DNA of 42,697 nt from Bacilli bacterium (lineage in GTDB: Bacteria > Bacillota_I > Bacilli_A > ML615J-28 > CAG-313), in contig JAGBDV010000003.1 of the NCBI GenBank assembly GCA_017937305.1, positions 1-42,697 on the forward strand, in the 5' to 3' direction. Below the pieces are notes generated by a model, which worked only from the letters and a program-made list of their open reading frames with translations, ran no database searches and was not told the DNA's origin. Positions 1-8,584 of the stretch are shown here, piece after piece. Each line of letters opens with the position of its first letter. The stretch's first letter is position 1. The position numbers and the translations under genes were made by a program.

Positions 1-1008
1 AACAGCAAGTGCTCTTGCAATACAGATTCTTTGACGTTGACCACCAGAGAATTCATGTGGATATCTATCATAATATTGAGGTTGCAATCCACACATCTTC
101 ATAATCTTTCTTATATGTGCACTTACTTCTTCTTTAGGCACTATATTATGAACTTTTACAGCTTCTGATAAAATTTCTCCAATTGTCATTCTTGGAGGTA
201 AACTTGAATAAGGATCTTGGAAAATAAGCTGAATTTCTGTACGAAGTTTACACATTTCTTCTTTTGTAAGAAGTGCTAAATTAAGTCCAGTTTCATACAT
301 TGATTCATATTCAATAAAACCTTTATTATTCTTTAGAGGTTCTTTTAAACGATTAATTTCATCTAAAACATTTGATAATTGAAGATTTAATTCATCAAAA
401 CTATCTTCATTAAAATTCTTTTTTGCAATTTTATTTTGAAGTGTAAGTTTCTTAATAAATAAATCAACAACATTTTTATCACTTAAAATTAATCCACCAA
501 CATAAGGAGCAGTATTTTCAATTAAATTGATAACATCATTTAATACTTTAATTTCATCTTTAATTTGTTTTGCTTCTTCATCTGATTCATGTTCGACATT
601 TCTATTAACAAGTTCATTTAAAGCTAGTTTATATCCACTATATGATCTATCAAGATTAAAATTAATAGTATCTAAACAATCATTTAAATCATTAAATTTA
701 TTAATATTTTCTCTACATTTCTTTAATGCACTAAGATAATACTTAGGCATAAATTCATATACTGTATGACCATAATATAAAGTCTTACCACCTGTTGTAT
801 CGTATAGTTGTAAAATTGTTCTACCTAGTGTTGTTTTACCACAGCCAGATTCTCCTACAACACCAATTGTTTTTCCTTTTTCAAGTGTGAAAGAAACATC
901 ATCAACAGCTTTTAGTGATGTAAGAGTCTTTCCTAATAAGTTTTTTGATAAAGGAAAGTGCTTCTTTAAGTGCTTTACTTCTAATATTAAATTAGATTTT
1001 TCATTCAT
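1..1008 (-). CDS. oppF: Oligopeptide ABC transporter ATP-binding protein OppF (partial, C-terminus beyond left edge)
   Basis: This is the second ATPase of the oligopeptide importer; it hydrolyses ATP on the cytoplasmic face to drive peptide uptake. The ATG at 1006-1008 overlaps the oppD stop by 8 bases, with GAGGT as ribosome site. 336 codons are present. Visible motifs are Walker A GESGCGKTT (about residues 52-60), the Q-loop IFQDPYSSLPPRMT (about 260-273) and the ABC signature FSGGQRQR near the truncated end; Walker B lies outside the window. About 205 residues separate Walker A from the Q-loop, where roughly 50 is usual, so there is an insertion of about 150 residues rich in Asn, Lys, Glu and Leu that looks helical. 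From family knowledge, mycoplasma OppF proteins carry insertions in this region. It is the last visible gene of the subtilase-oppABCDF operon. Family assignment is firm; the role of the insertion is unknown. Confidence 0.95.
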   Translation of the reverse strand, partial: MNEKSNLILEVKHLKKHFPLSKNLLGKTLTSLKAVDDVSFTLEKGKTIGVVGESGCGKTTLGRTILQLYDTTGGKTLYYGHTVYEFMPKYYLSALKKCRENINKFNDLNDCLDTINFNLDRSYSGYKLALNELVNRNVEHESDEEAKQIKDEIKVLNDVINLIENTAPYVGGLILSDKNVVDLFIKKLTLQNKIAKKNFNEDSFDELNLQLSNVLDEINRLKEPLKNNKGFIEYESMYETGLNLALLTKEEMCKLRTEIQLIFQDPYSSLPPRMTIGEILSEAVKVHNIVPKEEVSAHIRKIMKMCGLQPQYYDRYPHEFSGGQRQRICIARALAV

Positions 1009-2173
1009 TAGAATTACCTCCTTCATCATATAAATAACAAGATACATAGTGTGTATCAGAAAGTTTTACTTCACTTGGATAATTTCCATTACATTTATTG
1101 ATACATTTATTACATCTATTTTTAAAGAAACATGTATTAGGTAAATTGATTGGATTAGGTACTTGACCTGGAATTGAATAAAGTGGTTCATTAGCATCAG
1201 ATGTAATAAGTGGTTTACTCTTTTGTAACCCAATTGTATAAGGGTGTTTAGGATTCTTAAAGATTTCAGATACAGTTCCTTTTTCAATCACTTTACCAGC
1301 ATACATTACAACAACTTCATCAGCCATTTCCGCAATAACACCTAAGTCATGTGTAATTAGCATAATTGCACAACCTGTTTTCTTTTGAATATCTTTTAAA
1401 AGTTCTAATATTTGTGCTTGAATAGTTACATCTAGTGCAGTTGTAGGTTCATCTGCAATAATTAATTTTGGATCACCTGCTAGTGCCATTGCAATCATTA
1501 CACGTTGTCTCATACCACCAGATAATTCATGAGGGTAAGAAGCATATACACGTTCTGGCATTGAAATACCAACTAAATTTAACATTTCAATTGTATGTGC
1601 TTTAACATCTTCTTTTGACATTTCAGGGTAGTGAATAAACATTACTTCATCTAGTTGATAACCAATTGTAAATACAGGATTTAGTGAAGTCATTGGTTCT
1701 TGGAAAATCATTGTAATATCTTTCCCACGAACATTAAACATTTCTTTAGTAGGCATTTTCGCAATATTATAAGCTTTCTTTTTACCATCTTCAGTATAAC
1801 CTAAATCATCAGAATTAAATCTAATTTCACCACCAACTACTTGACCTTGAGGAGCTTGAACAAGTTGCATGATTGAAAGTGAAGTAACACTTTTACCACA
1901 ACCAGATTCCCCAACAACACCAACTACTTTGTTTTTAGGAATATTAAAGCTAACACCATTTACACTTTTTACAGTACCATTATCAGTAAAGAAATGAGTT
2001 TGTAAATTATCAATTTCAATTATATTATTTTCATCATTCATTACAGATGTATATTCTGATACATCCATTTTTTTCTTCTTTAGAGATTCATAGTATTTCA
2101 TTTGTTTAATATTATATGAAATAATTTTACGACTCTCTTTTATTGTTAGGTAATTACTATTTTTCTTACTCAT
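1001..2173 (-). CDS. oppD: Oligopeptide ABC transporter ATP-binding protein OppD
   Basis: This is the first ATPase of the Opp importer. It has Walker A GESGCGKS (about residues 88-95), Q-loop IFQEPMTSLNP, signature LSGGMRQR, Walker B LIIADEPTTALD, H-loop LITHDLGV and the cysteine-bearing Opp/Dpp C-terminal segment (CFFKNRCNKCINKC). The chosen start is the ATG at 2171-2173, 5 bases after AGGTGA. A GTG three codons upstream is in frame but lies inside that ribosome site. The first 45 or so residues, before IIEIDNLQTHFF, are an Lys/Tyr-rich extension not usual in OppD. It directly follows oppC, whose TAG overlaps the Shine-Dalgarno sequence, and overlaps oppF by 8 bases, so translation is probably coupled. 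The stop is TGA. Confidence 0.96.
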   Translation of the reverse strand: MSKKNSNYLTIKESRKIISYNIKQMKYYESLKKKKMDVSEYTSVMNDENNIIEIDNLQTHFFTDNGTVKSVNGVSFNIPKNKVVGVVGESGCGKSVTSLSIMQLVQAPQGQVVGGEIRFNSDDLGYTEDGKKKAYNIAKMPTKEMFNVRGKDITMIFQEPMTSLNPVFTIGYQLDEVMFIHYPEMSKEDVKAHTIEMLNLVGISMPERVYASYPHELSGGMRQRVMIAMALAGDPKLIIADEPTTALDVTIQAQILELLKDIQKKTGCAIMLITHDLGVIAEMADEVVVMYAGKVIEKGTVSEIFKNPKHPYTIGLQKSKPLITSDANEPLYSIPGQVPNPINLPNTCFFKNRCNKCINKCNGNYPSEVKLSDTHYVSCYLYDEGGNSNE

Positions 2174-2182
2174 ATTAATCAC

Positions 2183-3229
2183 CTACTTCTTAGATTTTGG
2201 ATCCATTGCATCTCTTAAGCCATCACCAACAAAGTTAAAGCCAAGTACCGCAAGCACGATTAAAATACCAGCTGGAAGCCACATATTCATATAATAAGTA
2301 AGAATAACAGGGTCTTTTGAACTTGAGATCATTGTACCCCAAGCAGCATAAGGTATTTGTACACCTAGACCTAGATAACTTAGTGTAGATTCATAAAGAA
2401 TAATTGAACCAAGTCCTAGCGTCATATTAACAATTAATTGGGGCATTACATTTGGAATTAAATGCTTGAAAATTCTTCTCCAAGTAGGAAGCCCCATAAC
2501 TTCTGTAGCAACAATATATTCTTGTTCACGAAGTGATAAAATTTGACCACGAACCATTCTTGCGCAACCACTCCAACCAAAGATAGTAATGATTACCATT
2601 AAGAAATAAATTCGATTTGAAGGATCAAAATATTCACTAAGTGAATCTAGTACAGCAGATGCAATAAGTAAAATTGGTAACATTGGAATACAGTTGAAAA
2701 CATCAACTATTCTCATAATAAGTTGATCAACCTTACCGCCAAAATACCCTGCAATACCTCCAAGGATAACACCAAGGATTGTTTCTAAAATTACTACAAT
2801 AAATCCTATCGTAAGCGATATTCTTCCACCATACATAAGACGTGTAAAGATATCCATACCATAATTATCTGTACCAAGTAAATGATCTTTACTAGGTGCA
2901 GCTTTATCATTTAATGTTTTAATAGTTTCAATTTGTTGAATAACAGTAACTTTTTCACCGTATTCATTTATATATTCATGTGGAATTTCAATAATTTCAA
3001 CAGGTTGTGTTCTATCTACTTCAATTTCTCCCCATCTGTTATATACTACAGGACCAAGGAATGAAAATAAGAATAGGAACACTAAAATAACAAGTCCGAC
3101 AACAGAAAGTCTTGATCTAAAAAATCTTCTTAAGATAAGCTTAAATGGGCTCATCTCTTTATATGTTTCTTCTTGAACCGGAGTTTCAGTAACTTCTTCT
3201 ATTTGATTAACTTTTTCTTTTTCATCCAT
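2183..3229 (-). CDS. oppC: Oligopeptide ABC transporter permease OppC
   Basis: This is the second membrane permease subunit of the Opp importer (348 aa). It has a cytoplasmic N-terminus of about 40 Glu-rich residues, a first transmembrane helix (about 41-62), an extracellular loop ending in the OppC hallmark LLGTDNYGMDIFTRLMYGGR, then five hydrophobic helices. The EAA loop that contacts the ATPases reads EVMGLPTWRRIFKHLIPN. The C-terminal GDGLRDAMDPK is typical of the family. The ATG at 3227-3229 is preceded by AGGAGG, which overlaps the stop of oppB. The spacer of about ten bases is long but no other start fits. It works as a heterodimer with OppB. Confidence 0.95.
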   Translation of the reverse strand: MDEKEKVNQIEEVTETPVQEETYKEMSPFKLILRRFFRSRLSVVGLVILVFLFLFSFLGPVVYNRWGEIEVDRTQPVEIIEIPHEYINEYGEKVTVIQQIETIKTLNDKAAPSKDHLLGTDNYGMDIFTRLMYGGRISLTIGFIVVILETILGVILGGIAGYFGGKVDQLIMRIVDVFNCIPMLPILLIASAVLDSLSEYFDPSNRIYFLMVIITIFGWSGCARMVRGQILSLREQEYIVATEVMGLPTWRRIFKHLIPNVMPQLIVNMTLGLGSIILYESTLSYLGLGVQIPYAAWGTMISSSKDPVILTYYMNMWLPAGILIVLAVLGFNFVGDGLRDAMDPKSKK

Positions 3230-3243
3230 TACTTACTTACCTC

Positions 3244-4251
3244 CTATTTACCAAGTTTTACACGTGGGTCAACTACTGAATACATAATATCTGAGAATAA
3301 TGTACCGATAACAGTTAACACCGCTAAGAACATATTATATCCCATTACAAATGGAATATCACCTTCACTAAGTGCTTTATAAGCAAGACGTCCAATACCA
3401 TCTATTGCAAAAACTTCTTCGGTAATCATCATCCCACCAAATAATGATGGTAATATTCCTGCAAGAAGTGTTACAAGTGGAATCATAGTATTTCTAAAAG
3501 CATGCTTATAAATTACTTGTTTTTCAGGAAGACCTTTTGCGCGAGCTGTTCTAATATAATCTGCATTTAATACTTCTAGTGTATTAGTTCTTGTATATCT
3601 CATTAATCCACCAAGTGATAAAATTACAGTACAAAGAATAGGTAATACTAAGTGATGTCCCATATCTAAAAGTTTTGCCATAAATCCTGCAAAATCTTTA
3701 GTATATGTTTCTCCTGCTGATATTAAACCAGTAGAAGGGAACCATCCTAGTTCAACTGAGAATACTTTTACAATAATTGCTGCAAAGAAATATGTAGGAA
3801 GACTGATACCAATCATTGTAAATATTGTAACAGCGTAATCACGTTTTGAATATTGATGGGTTGCGCTTGTAATACCAAGTGGTATTGCAATAGCAAATTG
3901 AAGCACTGTAGCAATAACTGCTATTGCAAATGAAACCCACATATTATCACCAATTACTTCAGCAACAGGTTTTTCATATTTAAATGAAGTACCAAAGTCA
4001 CCTTTTAGCATATTTGTAAGCCATGTAAAGTAACCATCAACTAAACCTTTAAATGAATTATCACCTATTCCATATTGAGCTTTAAACTCATTTAATTGCT
4101 CAACTGTAATAGTACCTTGACCAAGTTGTGATGCGAATTTGATATCCAAATAGTCATTTGGCATCATTCGAACTAATGTATAAATTATAATTGAAACACC
4201 TAGAAGAACAAATATTGAAATGAACAATCTTTTAAGAATATACTTTAACAT
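3244..4251 (-). CDS. oppB: Oligopeptide ABC transporter permease OppB
   Basis: This is the first membrane permease subunit of the peptide importer (335 aa, near the family length). It has the N-terminal helix LFISIFVLLGVSIIIYTLVR, a long extracytoplasmic segment (about 32-100), then five further hydrophobic stretches. The EAA coupling loop is YIRTARAKGLPEKQVIYKHA and the C-terminus is DIMYSVVDPRVKLGK, both characteristic of OppB/DppB. The start has AAGAGG at a good distance. It sits 25 bases after oppA and just before oppC, in the classical order A-B-C-D-F. Confidence 0.95.
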   Translation of the reverse strand: MLKYILKRLFISIFVLLGVSIIIYTLVRMMPNDYLDIKFASQLGQGTITVEQLNEFKAQYGIGDNSFKGLVDGYFTWLTNMLKGDFGTSFKYEKPVAEVIGDNMWVSFAIAVIATVLQFAIAIPLGITSATHQYSKRDYAVTIFTMIGISLPTYFFAAIIVKVFSVELGWFPSTGLISAGETYTKDFAGFMAKLLDMGHHLVLPILCTVILSLGGLMRYTRTNTLEVLNADYIRTARAKGLPEKQVIYKHAFRNTMIPLVTLLAGILPSLFGGMMITEEVFAIDGIGRLAYKALSEGDIPFVMGYNMFLAVLTVIGTLFSDIMYSVVDPRVKLGK

Positions 4252-4276
4252 ATTATTCCTCTTTCTAATTCATTTT

Positions 4277-6853
4277 TTATTTTGTTTGATTTAATCTAAC
4301 AGTATGAATATCTGATAATAAACCACTATATGGTGATAAATCTTGATTTAATGTTGATTCATCAATTTTATTAATATTATACGCAAATAAATCATCTCTT
4401 TGATATGTAGGTAGTTCTACTGCAAGCATCATTACGATATCAAGTGCTTCTTTATAAATAGCAGCACGTTCATCTTGATCAGTAGTTTCACGACCTTCTT
4501 CAATTAATTCTGATAATTCTTCTACAAGTGCTAATTCTTCATTATATTTACCACCTGTATTTTGAATAATTTGTTTATAACCCCAGTTAAGAGTTGAAGT
4601 AGCAGTTGAATCTTTATGATAAACTTGATACATGTCAGGATCAATAGTTGAACTCCATGCAGCAGCCCATACAGCTAAATCCCCATTAGCAAGTTTAGAT
4701 AAAGCTTGACCATCAGTCGAAACAGTAACTTCGAAATTAATTGCATTTAATAATTCACTAGCTTTGAAGAATGTATTAAACGCAGGGTGGTCTGTTTCAT
4801 TACCTGCAATAGTAAATGTATATTTTAGTTTAGTAGTACCATTTGTATAAACACCATCACCACCGATTCTGTAACCAGAATCTTCAACAAGTCTAACTAA
4901 GAATTCTTTTTGTTCTTCTAAAGTGAAATAATCACCAGCTTTTTTACCTAATTCTTCACAATAATCTGCATAATCAGGATTTACAACATCTAAGTCTGAT
5001 GGAACTTGACCACCAATAAATGGATAATAAGCAGTTGCACCAGTAGGATAAGCCCAGCTTGTAAGTGACATTGAACGATAAATTGCAGAAGCAGTATTAC
5101 CATAATAACTTACAGTCATTGAAGTATCTAATGAATGCATAATTGCTTGTCTAACTTTAATATCAGGAACAAATCTTGCATTAACACCAATATAACCATA
5201 ACCAGAAGTTTCTACTGATTTATTTTCAATACCTTGACCTTTTTTACCATTTAATTCTTGAATAGTTTTAGGGTTTGAATTTGGTTGTACATAATCTACT
5301 TCATTGTTATATAAAGCATTAAGTAATCCACTTGATGCAACAACTTGGTAATGAATATTTTTAATTTGAGGAGTACCACCAATATAATGTTCATTTCTAG
5401 TGAAATATAAAACGTTATTATTTAAGAAATCACCTGCTCTTACACCTTCTGTTTCATGATTTGAATTACATGCAACATATGGCCCAGCACCAACAGGAAC
5501 ACCAATCTTTTCTTCATTTTTAACAACATTATTCATAAATTCTTGGCTTGAATATTCAACACCAAAATTAGATTCAAAGTCAAAAGCACTAATATAAGGT
5601 TCAGCAGAATAATAATACATTGGAGCAACACTAAATGCAAAGTTCCAAATAGCCTTAGGGTCAACACCATTGATTGTAATAGCTAAAACTTCATTTGAGC
5701 CATTATTAACACTACCATCTTCAGCATAAGTAGGAGCAGCATATGTTTTACCTTTTACAGTAACTGCAGAATCTTGATTAGCAAACTTAATACCAGAAAT
5801 ATTAGTATATGTTCTTTCATGAGTAGCATGATATTCTTCTAATGCAACATTAACTAAATAATCATATAAATCACTAGCTGTTTGCCAGTATAATGCAACT
5901 TCAATTAACGACATTGGAAGTTTATCTTCATAGATTGTATTAATTGCTTTTTCTTTAGTCCAGTTTTTAAGTTCAGCTACATTATTAGTAAGTGAAGATT
6001 CTAACTTAGCTTCTTTTTTATTAAAGTATAAATAACCTTCATTATATAAGAACATTTCAACATCAGTTGTAAGTTGATTATAATAAGTAGTTCCATTACT
6101 ATCTTTAAATGTTACATTTTTATAAGCACCATCACCAGAATTTTTATAGTCAGTTTCTAATTCTTCTTTAAAGAACTCACATACTTTATTAAAATCATTT
6201 ACAATATTTTCAAAACCATCATCTTCAGAATATCCTTCTAAAGCATCTTTAAACTCATCTAATGAATAAGCATAATCTTCTTTATCTTCATAGATATATT
6301 CAGCAGCTGTAATTAAATAGTTGATTCTACTTTCTGCTTCAATATTAAATTGTTCCATGAATCTTTCTTGTGATTTTTCATCACCTTGTTGAGTACGATA
6401 TTCTTTTAACCCAACAATATCAGTTGAATAAATTGTACTTGAACCAGTATATACTGGGTCTAAATAAACATATAAATTAAATAGTACATCTTTAATTGTA
6501 AGTGGTGAACCATTTGAGAATTTAACGTTATTTTTTAGTACTAAATAATAAGTTGTTGTATCTTCAATTTCATCATAAACAGAATCTACATCTAGTGCAA
6601 CAACTGCTTCATCTTCTCCATAAGTAACATTACCTTTTGAATCGTTACCTAGCATACCAATTTGTGTCATACCAACAATTTGGCTATCTGGAGCAGATGA
6701 TGAAAAGAACGGATTAAATACTTTATCTAATTCTTGAGAAGAAAGAAGTAGTGGAGTATCTTCGTTCTTTTTATTTTTCTTACATCCGTTCTTACAGCTA
6801 GCTCCTGCAAGAACAGTTAACACTACTAGTGTTAAACAAATAAATCTTTTCAT
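4277..6853 (-). CDS. oppA: Oligopeptide-binding lipoprotein OppA (SBP_bac_5 family), enlarged
   Basis: This is the surface receptor that delivers peptides to the OppBCDF channel. The signal peptide ends in lipobox LAGASC, with lipid-modified Cys20. SBP_bac_5 features include a FSNGSPLTIKDVLFNLYV segment near residues 115-135, a GAGPYV stretch, and DIKVRQAIMHSLD in the C-terminal lobe. The ATG at 6851-6853 was chosen because GGAGG lies 5 bases upstream; the TTG four codons earlier lies upstream of and through that site. At 858 aa it is far longer than the 540-600 aa common in the family. The excess is mostly a charged, helical, Tyr/Glu-rich segment at about residues 145-390 between the lobe motifs. 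Peptide specificity cannot be read from the sequence, but the upstream subtilase suggests it takes that protease's products. Confidence 0.9.
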   Translation of the reverse strand: MKRFICLTLVVLTVLAGASCKNGCKKNKKNEDTPLLLSSQELDKVFNPFFSSSAPDSQIVGMTQIGMLGNDSKGNVTYGEDEAVVALDVDSVYDEIEDTTTYYLVLKNNVKFSNGSPLTIKDVLFNLYVYLDPVYTGSSTIYSTDIVGLKEYRTQQGDEKSQERFMEQFNIEAESRINYLITAAEYIYEDKEDYAYSLDEFKDALEGYSEDDGFENIVNDFNKVCEFFKEELETDYKNSGDGAYKNVTFKDSNGTTYYNQLTTDVEMFLYNEGYLYFNKKEAKLESSLTNNVAELKNWTKEKAINTIYEDKLPMSLIEVALYWQTASDLYDYLVNVALEEYHATHERTYTNISGIKFANQDSAVTVKGKTYAAPTYAEDGSVNNGSNEVLAITINGVDPKAIWNFAFSVAPMYYYSAEPYISAFDFESNFGVEYSSQEFMNNVVKNEEKIGVPVGAGPYVACNSNHETEGVRAGDFLNNNVLYFTRNEHYIGGTPQIKNIHYQVVASSGLLNALYNNEVDYVQPNSNPKTIQELNGKKGQGIENKSVETSGYGYIGVNARFVPDIKVRQAIMHSLDTSMTVSYYGNTASAIYRSMSLTSWAYPTGATAYYPFIGGQVPSDLDVVNPDYADYCEELGKKAGDYFTLEEQKEFLVRLVEDSGYRIGGDGVYTNGTTKLKYTFTIAGNETDHPAFNTFFKASELLNAINFEVTVSTDGQALSKLANGDLAVWAAAWSSTIDPDMYQVYHKDSTATSTLNWGYKQIIQNTGGKYNEELALVEELSELIEEGRETTDQDERAAIYKEALDIVMMLAVELPTYQRDDLFAYNINKIDESTLNQDLSPYSGLLSDIHTVRLNQTK

Positions 6854-6870
6854 TTTTTCCTCCAATAATT

Positions 6871-8571
6871 TTAGTTAGATAAATCGGTAAAATTAATTAC
6901 AGAATCATCACTAATAACAACATTTTCTAATTCTTTATAACAGAACTTATCTGTCGTAATAACTTTTTCACATTCAGGAATTCTTGTAATCGTAAAGTTT
7001 CCACTAAATGATACATTTTCAAGTGTTGTATTTTCCATTTTAATTGCAAGTGGAGCAAATACTAAATACTTAATTTGTGAGTTTCTTGTATTAATGTCAA
7101 CAATGATATTATCAAATGTAATATCTTTAATAACTGCATCTTTTAATTCAAAGAATAACGATACATATAAATGATTAGCACCATTTGATAAATCATCAAG
7201 TTCACCTTTTAAGCCACTTCTTGAATCATCATAATCAATTGTAAAATTAGATACTTTATATCCATTACCTAAAATTTCACCTGAATAGTTAGTAAAACTA
7301 ATCTCATCTTCATCAAAATCAATATCATTGCAAAGATAAATATTTTCACCCTTAGCTATTGCATTCTTAAATTGTCTTGCAGTCTTTACAACAGTATAAT
7401 CGCCTTCAATTAAGTCTAAATATACTTTGATTGAAAGATCTTCATCACCACCTGGATGAGTAAAGTTTGCATTCCAAGGATTACCTTCACTATCTAAGTA
7501 GCCTAAAGAAGTATATCCATCAACAGTCTTTTTATCTAATTGACGTTCACTAAATTTAGCTCCTTCTTTACATTCATAGCTACTTAAGAATACATCATTT
7601 CCTAGATTATCTTTGTAATATAGTTCATACTTATAAGTTCTATTTTCTTCCCAATTTGCGTATAGAGTAACTCCGTCTAAAGTCATTCTATCTTTACTAA
7701 AATCCCATTTATCTAAATATGTAATACTACCATCAGGATTAGTAATTTTTGTTTGGTACCATCCTTCAATATGGTAACCATTTTTAACAATCATATCGTT
7801 TGCATTAGTTTCTAATACATTAGGATCCATAATTAACATATCAATAGTAGTACCATCAAAATTATATAAATACGATACTTTTTCATATGAATTTTGGCAA
7901 ATACCGCCTTCTAAATAGAAGATTGCTTTACCTGTACCTTTTAAAGCATATAAATATGTTGTTTTAATTGAAGATATAAATCCTGTAGGATTTACATAAT
8001 TAGCAGAAAAACTCTTTAATTTCCCATCTTCAACAATGATTTCAATATTCATATCTTTAATATTACCTAAGCTCTTATTTAAGAATAATGAGCTTATTTG
8101 TTCATCTAATACATCTGCAGTTAATGTATATTTTTTATCTTCAACATTTAATGTATAACCATTTTCTAAGAAATCTTCAGATAATACAAATGTTAAATAA
8201 TATGTAGGAACTGTATATGGATTTTCATATGTTGTTCCATTAACTGTTGTGTATTTAACATCATCTACAGTTTTATATTCAGTTAGTGTTTCATCATATA
8301 AAACACTGCCAGATGTTGATAATTTCTTTTCTAAAATACTAACTTCTGATCTTACTTTTTCACCACGAATAAGTAACATATTAGTATTTTTGTTATAAAC
8401 TTCTAAATCTTTATCTTTAATAGTTTGTACTTCATTGTATCCTGCAAGAATACTTTCAGAAGTATAAATATCATTTACAAACTTTTCAAAAGGTGTTAGT
8501 TTATTTTTACCGCAGGAGCTTATTACAAATATAAGCACAGCAGTAAAAACTACTAATATAAATCTCTTCAT
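6871..8571 (-). CDS. Lipoprotein with Listeria-Bacteroides (InlB B-like) repeat
   Basis: This is a 566-aa exported lipoprotein with lipobox FVISSC (Cys20). Residues 30-240 are beta-rich with no family I recognise. Residues about 260-320 match a Listeria-Bacteroides/Flg_new repeat, showing the pattern GYHIEGWYQT ... KWDFSKDRMTLDGVTLYANW, and a second degenerate copy may follow to about 385. Residues 395-540, with NDIDFDE and GEILGNGYKVSNFTI, resemble a short right-handed beta-helix or GLUG-like segment. It has AAGGAG 9 bases before the ATG, lies 13 bases after the subtilase gene and 17 bases before the oppA start, so it belongs to the subtilase-opp operon. An adhesion or substrate-docking role is plausible from family knowledge but unproven here. 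Confidence 0.85.
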   Translation of the reverse strand: MKRFILVVFTAVLIFVISSCGKNKLTPFEKFVNDIYTSESILAGYNEVQTIKDKDLEVYNKNTNMLLIRGEKVRSEVSILEKKLSTSGSVLYDETLTEYKTVDDVKYTTVNGTTYENPYTVPTYYLTFVLSEDFLENGYTLNVEDKKYTLTADVLDEQISSLFLNKSLGNIKDMNIEIIVEDGKLKSFSANYVNPTGFISSIKTTYLYALKGTGKAIFYLEGGICQNSYEKVSYLYNFDGTTIDMLIMDPNVLETNANDMIVKNGYHIEGWYQTKITNPDGSITYLDKWDFSKDRMTLDGVTLYANWEENRTYKYELYYKDNLGNDVFLSSYECKEGAKFSERQLDKKTVDGYTSLGYLDSEGNPWNANFTHPGGDEDLSIKVYLDLIEGDYTVVKTARQFKNAIAKGENIYLCNDIDFDEDEISFTNYSGEILGNGYKVSNFTIDYDDSRSGLKGELDDLSNGANHLYVSLFFELKDAVIKDITFDNIIVDINTRNSQIKYLVFAPLAIKMENTTLENVSFSGNFTITRIPECEKVITTDKFCYKELENVVISDDSVINFTDLSN

Positions 8572-8584
8572 TATAATAAACTCC

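Noticed and set aside
527..739. Plus-strand open frame of 70 codons
   Set aside because: Lies wholly opposite the helical insertion of oppF, has no ribosome site and a composition typical of an antisense shadow.
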